Positions 12,701-24,700 of a stretch of 64,000 bases of DNA are shown here, piece by piece. The notes beneath the pieces are model-generated. The model did not search any database and was not told where the DNA came from. It saw nothing but the letters and a program-made list of their open reading frames with translations. The position numbers and the translations under genes were made by a program. The DNA lies in assembly GCA_031761405.1 (NCBI GenBank), contig JASEVX010000083.1, positions 721,263 through 785,262 of the forward strand, in the 5' to 3' direction. The stretch comes from Serripes groenlandicus (lineage: Eukaryota > Mollusca > Bivalvia > Cardiida > Cardiidae). Position 1 is the first letter of the stretch; every line of letters begins with the position of its first letter.

Positions 12701-15700
12701 TGACATCGTGTCATTTTGACCTTTGTAAACCAGTCTTATCATCTAGACGCTTTCATATATTGCAACAACTACAAAATAAATCATTTATAATATTGACATT
12801 TGAATACAATCGATAATCCGTCTCGCGAGCTATTTATAGAACTTTTTGGAATTTCCAGACGCCTTCTAATGCGTCATTGAGGTGTTTTGAATATCATGAG
12901 AGTTCTTTGCAAGGCAGATAGAACGCGTAATGATATTTTTTATCTGCGCAAACATGAAGAAAGATAATATTTACATATATTAACTCTTTGTAGATATTAT
13001 CTCGATAAATCCCAAATCTTAGTATCAATCCGGTACCAAAGTAGCACTTACATGATTATTATTAATCTTGTCTCTGCATCACTGACGGAACTATATATTT
13101 GGCGGTTTAACGGATGAAGGTTAATTCGTATGCAGTAAGAAATAAAAAAAGTCAACAGGCTGTTCAAAACTGACTATGTACATTTTCGTTGTTGTTGTTT
13201 CTGCTAGCATTGTGGCGATTGTCAAACCAATCGCCACAAAAACACTGCGGACATACCTTATTTCAACACATAGCGGATGCATCATATATGAACACACATT
13301 GGAGATTTCTTATATGAACTTACTCGCCAGCCAAATGGCAATATTGCCGAGTGCGAGGGTAGACAACGCCAACAAACAACAACAACCTTAAATGTACACG
13401 CAGTGGACACAACTTATTTGAACACACAGCGGACATACATTATTTATAAACAAAGCGGTTACATCGTATATGAACAGACTACAGACCCACCTTATGAGTT
13501 AGACAGGGGAGACACCTTATTGGAGAACACAGCGGACTCACCTGATTTGAACACACAGCGGTTACATCTTACATGAACACAGAGCGGAGAGACCTTATTT
13601 AGAAATAGCGGACACACATTTGAACACACAGCAGACATCCCTTGTTTGAAAACACAGCAGACACACATTCTTTAAACAAGAGTGCCATGATGGCCCTGGA
13701 TCGCTCACCTGATATATAGGCTTCATACTATGAAGCATGTAGATTTTATAATTTTCAAATTGAGCCAGCACTTTTGGACAAGAAGATTTTTTAAGATTTG
13801 GCAATTTTCCCCTTTTCTTGTGCCGCAGCAACCAAAGTTCTACTTGGAATTAAATTCTTTGAACAACATTGAAAGGGGACCACCTTAGGACCATTTCTGT
13901 GAAGTTATTTTGAAATCTAGCCAGTACTTTTGGACAAGAAGATTTTTAAAGTTTTAACAATGCACATATAAGGAAAACAAGCCCCACCCCCTTGCGGCCA
14001 TGTTTTAAACGGATCGGAAATATTTGAACAATCTTGGTAGAGGGTGCCCTAAGGAACATTTGTGCAAAATAATTTTCAAATCGGGCCAGCACATTTGGAC
14101 AAGAAGATTTTTTAAGATTTGGCAATATTCCCCTTTTCTGATGCCGCAACAGCCAAAGTTCTACTTGGAATTAAATTCTTTGAACAACTTTTAAAGGGGA
14201 CCACCTAAGGACCATTCCTGTGAAGTTATTTTGAAATATGTCCATTGGTTTAGTAGAAGAAGTCATTTGTAGGAAATTGTTAACAGACGGACGGACGGAC
14301 GACGACGACGACGACGGACGCCGGACATTCAGTGATCACAAAAGCTCACCTTGCACTTCGTGCATAGGTGAGCTAAAAACACAACAGACACACCTCTTTT
14401 AAAAACACAAATCACACTTCATTAAAAACACAGCGGACATACCTTATCTAAAAACACAGCGGAGATACCACATTTTAAAACACAGCGGACACACCTTATT
14501 TTAACACACAGAGGACATCCCGTTTATGAAAACGCAGCGAAAATACCATATGTTTAACACACAGCAAAACAAAATATTATTTAAACACACAGCAGACACA
14601 CCTTCTTTGAACACACAGAGGACATGTGCATCAAGTTCATTAAATGCGTCAATCAAAACCAGCTTCTTTTATACTAGAATAGGAATCCGCCGTGATTGAG
14701 CGGTAAGTGGCGTCTTTCATGGCGGGTGACCTTGTGAAAGGCACAATTCATAGCCTAGTACTGGATTTGTTTACCAAGGAATCCTGAAAAAATGAACTGT
14801 TGCCGTGATAAAACTGAAACAAAGTTAAATAGAAAATAAAACGTTGTAAACCTCCAATAGAACAACTACAACTTTTTAACTCTTTCAGCGCCAATGGCAA
14901 TATTAAGGTTTTATAAACTGTTGCCGTGATAAAACTGAAACAAAGTTAAATAGAAAATAAAACGTTGTAAACCTCCAATAGAACATATACAACTTTTTAA
15001 CTCTTTCAGCGCCAATGGCAATATTAAGGTTTTATAAACAAAACGTATTCAGGTGAATCATCTCGAAACAAGCTGTCTCATCTGAAATCAGCATTGTTTG
15101 GGCTTAAGTTAGCAATCTTTTCCAAACATTTATAACATAAAAATGGAGTCGTCCGAATGTGTACACGAAAGAGTCTTTTTTAGAAAATTCTAGTTAATTA
15201 ATGTGTTTGTGAAGGATACTTCAGCTTATTCAGAGCATCGTCGTCAAAGGTACCAAACGTGTTGTAAATCAGGGTACTGCTCAATAGTATTGCCAATGTA
15301 AACAGTTGGTTGTCGTGGTTCTTGTCACCCTAAAATAGAAATCGAGTCACGTGACTTGAAATTAACATTCGGCGATATAGAAATGAATGGTACTAACGAT
15401 ATATTCACAGACAGGGTAATTTCCCCAGATCTACATTTTTCGGATGTAAAGAAACGCAGCGCTGTTAGGGAGAAATGTTGCCAAAATTAATCTAGCCATT
15501 CCCCCGTAAAAACACATTTTGACACATCCCAAACGTATCCATTCTTTAGTTCATATTTCATATTTTCATTCATCAGATAAGAGGTAAAGAGAAATCTTTG
15601 TTCTATAGAATGTTTTGTTTTGAATGCTTCTGTGTGAGTTGTGCGACCAATGTAGATACAAGTTATCCTCATTGTGTGGATGCACATGCTTTTTTGGAGT

Positions 15701-18700
15701 TATATTGAAGCATTGCTCACGTATATTCACATACATTCAACAGTGAATAGTGACCTGTAGGAATGCTTTGAAATGTAGCACAAGGAGATATTTAGACCTG
15801 CCAGTGTGACCATATATCGGGATTTCTCTATGTCCTTACTAAGTATATTGATTTAAGGTAAATTACTTTTAAAACATCCCTTTTACACTCTATATACATG
15901 TGTGAGTTTTACAAATTAAAAAAAAGGCCTATATATTAATTTAATGTATGTACATTTTTAGACAAGCGAAATTCATACTGTATCTGGTGTTATGCCGTTA
16001 AATTTTTGGCAATTTAGTTCTTGCATTTCACTATGACTTTAGCTATTAATCATGTATAATTTGAAAGTTGATGATGAATTGAAATATGTTACAAGTTTAC
16101 ATCATGCCGTCAAAACGGCGTGTCAAGAAACATCAAAAGGATATTTGATGTTTGTTAAGTTTTAATATGTAATTGTTATTCAATCAACCTTATATCCCCT
16201 TTCTCAGACATTTCGACTGGAAAGTTAACAATAGATGTTATCAATGCCGTATGTCGCCTTGAGCTGTTTTAGCAGTGATTGGCACGGCTTACCGTACTTG
16301 TTAAATGTATATCCAATGGCTAATATTGAGTTAATTGATCATGTTATTTGAATGGTCAGTCAATAAACCCGAAGTTGATGTTCTGAAGTCAATTTTACAT
16401 AAATTGACCTTCTAGTTTTGAAAACAAGCATATTACAAGGAGTACCTTGACTTTGATTTATACTTTGGGAGTTCCAGAGACATAGTTATTAACAACTTCA
16501 GTTCAAGTGACTTAGGTATTTTGTGATACATTTATCTTACATTGTTGGAGTGCCAATATCTGTATCTGATTTAAGTGAAAATTTAAACTTTGTTGAACTT
16601 TTCGTGCAGTTACGTAACATTTATTAAAACATTCTACTAAATTGGTTACCTGCCTCATACGCTTTATTATTTAAATAGGGAACCAACAAAAGGCGCTCTA
16701 AATGTAGTCTGGCTCCTTTCAACCTATATTTTACGTAGTACTCCAGAAGACGCTAAATCTCGACGTTATTACGTCACTGTGTTGTATAAACACTTCTTAT
16801 TCAAGCAAGCATATCATATACTATGGTTATCTGCTATTTTCCTTATCTGCTTCATTCGCTTTTCTATGCAATGTTATTGCTTGAACCGGGAATGAAAAAA
16901 GGACGTTAGCTCGTTCTACATTTTGATGAAACAATATAAAAAATTACCCATTCAATGTTTTGGGTCTTAATATCTCAACAGGAAACTCTCTCCTATAACA
17001 ATTTAACCATTTCCCACATTCGAGTATGCAACAGACGACTTTTGAAATCATTTTGGCAAAAGAAGATATTGCTCATAATTAGCTTCATTTTTCTCCATTT
17101 ACGGTTTTAACCGTAACCCACATAGGAGTATATACCCTGTATGAGCCTCCAACAGACGACTTTTGAAATCATTGTGGTGAAATTGCTCATAATTAGCTTA
17201 CTTTTTCTACATTTACGGTTTTAACCGTTTCCCACATACGAGGATATACCATTTCTGAGCCTCTGCAGCAGACAAATTTTGAAATCATTGTTGCAAAAGG
17301 TGAAGTTGCGCATAATGAACAATTACTCCATTTGCCACAGCAATTTCAACTCTTTTCAATTATCTTACTATCATTTATAGAGATTATATGTTTTGCACTT
17401 GATGATTACAAAGTATGTCAGGTTAAACATCATTAAAATCATTGTGGCAAAAGAAGAAATTGCTCATAATGAGCAATCATGATTTGCATTTATTACAATA
17501 GTTTTGAACAGTTATCATACTATCATTTTATAGATTTTATATTTCAAAGTCGTCTGCTGCAGATTTGTTTTATGTGGGAAGTTGTCAAACCCTTGTCTGC
17601 ATTATTTGACAAAAGATAATCATAACAGGCCTTGTGTTCAATACAAATAGTTGATTATCTTTGGTACAAATTGAAATTTATCATAACATCTTGTCCATTA
17701 TCTTTAGTATTCGTCTTATATGTCACTTTTCATGACCAGTTTAACTCTATATCATCGTATTCACTTAAATCACAGACACTGCCAGGTTAAATATCCTACA
17801 TAATACTTAAATCTCCAAATACCGATATCTGCATTACTAACTGCAGATTACAATTGGTCTAATGTTTGTGGATTTAAAAGTAGTTTCTTTTTATTTCTTT
17901 ATGTGCAACGAAATATTGCGACTTCGTTTTGATGCTTTGTGTCAAACATTCGTCTTGTAGATAGTCGAAATGTATGTCTCGACTCTTATTACCAGATCTG
18001 GACCTTTTTTAACATACACGGACAAATTATTATAATGACACGTGAGTAAACAAACTAAAACGATATGTAACATACCAAAATATAAATATTTGACTACGGT
18101 CAAGTAATACAAAACCAAACAATAACCTTTTTGATATCTCCTAGACCTTCTGTATCCAGCAGAAGTAGCACCTCATCTTTACGTTCGGGATGGTCCACGC
18201 ACCAGGCCCAGATACCTTTGGTTTTAGACTGGATGGTCGATCCAAGAGGAAAACCTAGACAACATATAAATAAGGAGTGATATACAGATACCCTTGGTTT
18301 TATACTGGATGGTCGATCCAAGAGGAAAACCTAAACAGCATATAAATAAGGAGTGATATACAGAGACCGTTGGTTTTAGACTGGAAAGATGACCCCAGTG
18401 GGAAAACTAGCATATATATATATAAACAAGAGGGCCAAGATGGCCCTAAATCGATCACCTAATTGATAGTAAATTAGTAGCAAATATTTAACTGCAAATA
18501 TCTGGGAAAATTTTATCAGGGAGCGCAAATGAAACTGCAAAGGAGTGGACACTCCTCAAGAAACAGCTTATCAGTAAAGGCCATTTATATCTTGAAATCT
18601 TACAAGAACTTTAATAAGAATGGAATTATAAATTTTTTGTCATTTTGCACCTTTCCTGATGCCGCCTTGCTGCCCTGTTTTTCAACGAAATCAATATGGC

Positions 18701-21700
18701 TTCAACAGTTCATTTAGAGGGTCACTTAAGGAACATTTCTACCAAATTATCTTGCAATCGCACAAGTAGATTATGGAGGAAAAGGATTTTAAAATTTGGG
18801 TATTTTTCTCACTTTTTGATGCCGCAGCAACCAAAGTTATCAATGGAATTTAAATCTTTGAACAATTTTGAAAGAGGACCACCAAAGGAACATTCTTGTG
18901 ATGTTTTGTGGAAATTGGTCTATTGGAATGGTAGGAGTTGGTTGTCATTTGTAGCTAAAAGTTCAATTTACCCTTTGTGTGATGACGCCTGGTTGATATG
19001 ATTGTGTAACCAATCAAAACGGCTTAAACAAATTAAATAGAGGATCATTACAGTAAGATTCGTATTATATTTTCTTAAAATCAGACAAGCACTTTCATAA
19101 AAATTGAATTTTCAAATTTGGTCATTTTGCCCCTTTTCTGATGCCGCCTGACTGCCATGTTTTTCGACCAATCAGTATGGCTTGAATAATTTTTATAGAG
19201 GGTCACCCAAGGAACATTTCTACCAAATTATATTTGAATCTGACAGGCAGATTCGGAGGAGAAGATTTTTAAAGTTTGGACATTTTGTCCCCTTTCTGAT
19301 GCCGCAGCAACCAAAGTTCTCATTAGAATTTTAATCTTTGAACACTTTTGAAAGAGGACCACCAAAGGAACATTCCTGTGATGTTTTGTGGAAATTGGTC
19401 TATTGGAATGGTAGGAGTTGGTTCTCATTTGTAGCTAAAAGTTCAATTTACCCCTTTTGTGATGACGCCTGGTTGCTATGATTGTGTAACCAATCAAAAC
19501 GGCTTAATCAAATTAAATAGAGGATCATTACAGTAAGATTCATATTATATTTTCTTAAAATCAGACAAGCACTTTCATAAAAGTGGAATTTTCAAATTTT
19601 GTCATTTTGCCCCTTTTTTGATGCAACATGACTGCCATGTTTTTCGCCCAATCAGTATGGCTTGAACAATTTTTATAGAGGGTCACCCAAGGAACATATC
19701 TACCAAATTATAGGAGGAGAAGATTTTTAAAGTTTGGACATTTTGTCCCCTTTCTGATGCCGCAGCAACCAAAGTTCTCATTGGAATTTTAATCTTTGAA
19801 CAATTTTGAAAGAGGACCACCAAAGGAACATTCCTGTGATGTTTCACGGAAATTGTCCTTGGAGTTTGGGAGGAGATGATGTTTAAAGCTAAAAGTTAAC
19901 ACAGGGCGGACGACGGACGACGGACGCCGGACGACGGACGACGGACAAAAAGTGATCAGAATAGCTCACCTTGAGCCTTTGGCTCAGGTGATCTAAAAAG
20001 TGAAATACAGATATCCTTGGTTTTAGACTGGATGGTCGTCCAAGAGGAAAGATAGACATTGTATAAATAAGGGATGATATATAGACACTCTTGGTTTTGA
20101 ACTGGATGGTCGTCCAAGAGGAAACCTAAACATTATATAAATAAGGGGTTATATACAGATACCCTTGGTTATAGACTGGATAGACTCTCCAAGGGGAAAA
20201 CTTAGAAAATATATACATAAGGAGTGATCTACAGATACCAATGGTTTTAGACTAGATGGACGATTCCAATTGTAAACTTAGAACATAAATAAAAAGGGGT
20301 GATATACAGATACCCATGGTTTGGACTGGATGGTTGTCCTAGAGGAAACCTAGACATTATATAAATAAGGGGGTTATATACATTTATTATATAACCTATA
20401 AATAGACGCCTTTTCATTGGCTAAAAAGTAATTTTTTAGAAATAATATCTAGCGATATTCACCGTTTTTTTCTGATATTCACCAGTTTTATAAATAGTAA
20501 CAGGGGAAGACCGAATGACCACGGAAACTTCTGAAGCTCGTTCGGATGATCATGACAATATTATTATAAGTTATTGGGTTTGTTACTGACCCACTACGGA
20601 AATATAGGGAGTCTGTAGGATTAATAGGGGGCGAGGCGATAGCCGAGTCCCCCTATCCATCCAACAGACCCCCTATATTTCCGTAGTGGGTCAGTAACAA
20701 ACCCAATAATGTATTTATTTCGTCGACCACTTTTAACTGAACTATACTTGTTGATATGTGTTGGTAGCATAATATGACGTCATGAGTAAAAGATCTATCA
20801 ATATTGATTAAAGAATTGGAATAGATATATTATTTTAAAAAATACACCGGTTCAACATGAACACATTTATTTCAATTCATTTCATTTTTTTCTGGGTAAC
20901 TAGTAACATTTGAGAGCCAGTTTACGAAAACCAACCTTTTAACTGACTTTTTTACTTTACTCACCCCCTATGGAATTTACTCACCCCCTATAGAAATATA
21001 GGGGGTCTGCACGTGACACGCTTTAACCAATTAAATTGCTAGAATTTCGTGGGAGGCGAAATAAATAAATATGGCATGGCTTCCAGTGTGACAGTACATA
21101 TTGTCAATATGAGGAAAATACTGTTAGCCGAGGCGAAGCCGATGTTAACAGTATTTACCCGAATGTTGACAATATGTACTGTCACACTGGAAGCCATGCA
21201 ATATTTATTTTATTATACCGAACAAAATTAGTGTGGGTAGATCTACTACAATGTAACACGCACATATGAATATACCGGTTAACAGTATACTGTTACATGG
21301 CACGCGCGTCTAAAAAGTGACGTTATTATTTGAAATGACGTAATGCACATGCATAACCAATATTTTAACGCGCGTGCCATGTAACAGTATACTGTTAGCA
21401 TGAGACAGTAAGAAATTGCCCATGATGAGTATATGAGAATTTAACATTACAAAGTCACGTGAGGTATAATAAGGTAAATTGGGGGTTATATAATAAAACA
21501 GTTATGGGCTTTTCAGCTGTTATACATGATGTTGATATGCACCAAAAAAATCATTATTGACCTCGGCTATCGCCTCGGTCAATAATGATTTTTTTGGTGC
21601 ATATCACATCATGTATAACAGCTGAAAAGTCCATAATTGTATAATATCCTTGGTTTTGGACTGGATGGTCGTCCAAGAGTAAACCTAGACATTATATAAA

Positions 21701-24700
21701 TAAGGGGTAATATACATATACCCTTGGTTTTAGACTGGATAGACGATCCAAGGGGAAAACCTAGAAAATAGATAAATAAGGGGTGATATACAGATATATT
21801 TGGTTTTAGACTTGATGGTCGTCCAAGAAGAAACCTAGACATAATATGAATAAGGAGTGATATACAGATATCCTTGATTTAAGACTGGATGGATGTCCAA
21901 GAGCAAACCTAGACATTATATAAATAAGGGGTATAATAGAGATACCCATGGAATTAGACTGGATATACGATCCAAGATGAAAACTTATCTATAGATAAAC
22001 AAGAGAAAGTTGATGCAAGGCATCAATGTCGCCGGAAAAGATTGCATTGATTTATTTTTTAAAACACATGTATTCTTGACTTTCATTAGTCTAAACATAC
22101 ACATAATGTTTTCATAAGGACTAATTCCAGGATTTTTGAAATTCCACATAGATCTACAAATTTCAGGATTTCTTTTGGTCAGGATTTTGGATGTTTTGTA
22201 TTTGTCAATAAAACCACAACAAATTAATACATTTTGGGATTTAAATCTACATGCAATAAAAAGCTATTAAATATTTCCATGTCTGAAGCAACAATGAAAT
22301 CCTTTAAACGCTTAAAACATTGAGAAAACGGTTAAATTGCTGAAGACATGAACTTCCTCCTTTTTAATAATAATTATAATAAATATTTCACAGATGTTAA
22401 AATTTATCCTCGTATGTTTAAAAAGTAGACCACACTTGAAACAACATATCAGCTAAATTGTTTATCTAAATCGTTGATGCATACACTATATGTTTGGCGC
22501 AAGAGAAATGCCAGTTGCGAGTCCCATTACTATTTAATAGGTGGCAAGTATGAAATTAATTGGGTGCGAAAGAGCAATTTTCTTTATTTCTAAATTTATT
22601 GTTTATCAGAGTTTGTTCTTCTCTTAATTTGTTTCAAGCCAAATAATCATTTAATATCACATATATTTAAACATTTAAGTGTGTAATATTAGCTATCTAT
22701 CTGTAATAAGGTGTTTGAGCATTCTTTCGAAATGTTGACCCTCGTTTCAAAATCGAGTCGTAGTGTCAAACATCGAAGAAAGTGAATAAAAAATCAGGCA
22801 AAGCTTTAGTGCATTCGAGAGAAAAAAGCATTTCTATAGTATCTGTTTTTCTCCTATATTCGACCCATGCACTCGTTTCGTGACGTTTAAGAAATCAATT
22901 TGTCGTGCGACATTTTTTGTATGCATAAAAAAGTCACTTTTCTAAGTTTACATTTTACTTCCGGTTACTTCGCTTTGTTTACATTTTGGCAATATGAAAC
23001 TAGGTCACAAACTGAGGAAAAGGCGTTTCGACGTTCACGACCGATAAACAGGTTTATATTTGAGACATATGTTCACCAATTATTCTTATTTTTGTTTCTG
23101 TTACCAGTTTATGTTGATACTTATTTATTAAAAGGAGAATTCGACGTTATTTTAATATCGATAATCGGCTGCAAGCAGGTGCGCGTATGTAATCAAATTA
23201 GACTGTGCGACGTAAAGGTTTGTAGTTATCGCCTTTTGATTACATAGTGTATGAAAATAAAGTATCCCAGTCTAGCTAATAGGGACTATTTGTCTTCGTA
23301 AATAAAACAAAAAAACGTAAATGCCAGTCAAAGTAAAGAAACTGCACATACTTAAAACATCGGAATATTTATTTCATTTTAGATGTGTCATAACTTAGTG
23401 TTTTTAAACAAACGCAATTGTAATATGTTCAAGACATTTAAAAAAAAAAAAATCTAATAATAACCCCCCCTCCCATGTCATTTCCGAAAACCTATTTAAA
23501 ATAGAAGTCGCGGGCTTCTGCCCGGCGACTAATAAGAGGTGATATACCGATACACATGCTTTTAGACTGGATAGAGGATTCCAGTTGTAAACCTAGAACA
23601 TAAATAAATAAGGGGCGATATACAGATACCCATGGTTTTGGACTGGATGGTCGTCCAAGAGGAAACATAGACATTATATAAATAAGGGATGATATACAGA
23701 TACCCTTGGATTTAGACTGGATAGACGATTCCAGAGAAAAAATAGTAAGGGTGTATTTATGTTGTCCTAAAACTTAAAAATAGATAAATAAGAGGTGATA
23801 TACAGATACACATTGTTTTAGACTGGACAGACGATCCCAATTGTACACCTAGAAAATAGATAAATAAGGGGTGATATACAGATACCCTTGGTTTTAGACT
23901 GGATAGACGATTCCAGATAAAAACATAGTACGGGTTTATTCAAATTGTCCTAACACAGATCTTTAAAGAGATCAAGCCGAAACCACCAATACAAGTATAA
24001 ATGAATCACCTTTATATTGGCCAGCTAGTCGAAAGTTATATAAATATATTCCCTTTATATAAGCATGTTTGTCGTGTCAGAAGACAAAAAGAAATACATT
24101 GATAATTTATCTTTATATTGACCTGCTAGCCGAGGGTTACATTAATAAATTACCTTTATATTGACTGGATAGTCGAGGGTAGCATCAATAAATTACCTTT
24201 ATATTGACTGGCTCGTCGAGGTTAACATCAATAAATAACCTTTATATTGACAGGATAGTCAGGGGTTACATCAATATGTTAACTTTATATTTACCAGCTA
24301 GTCGAAAGTAACACAAGTACTAGTAATGAACCTTTATATTGACTGGCTAGTCGAAAGTTTTATTAATAGTTTTTCTTTTTATTTGACAGCTCGATTGTTA
24401 CATTGATACTTTAACTTTATGCTGGCCGACTAGTCGATGAACATATTAATAATTAACCTTTATTTAGACCAGCTAGTATAGGGTTATTATTGGTTTCATT
24501 AATAATTTATTTTTATATTGAATGGGAAATCGGGGCTTACATTAATAATTTACCTTTATTTAGACCAGCTAGTATAGGGTTATTATTGGTTTCATTAATA
24601 ATTTATTTTTATATTGAATAGCAAATCGAGGCTGACATCAATAATTTACCTTTATTTAGACCAGCTAGTATAGGGTTATTTTTGGTTTCATGAATAATTC

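Noticed and set aside
22900..23247. 115-codon ORF in GBP intron 1
   Set aside because: No recognisable domain or splice-supported context; plausible as a chance ORF.
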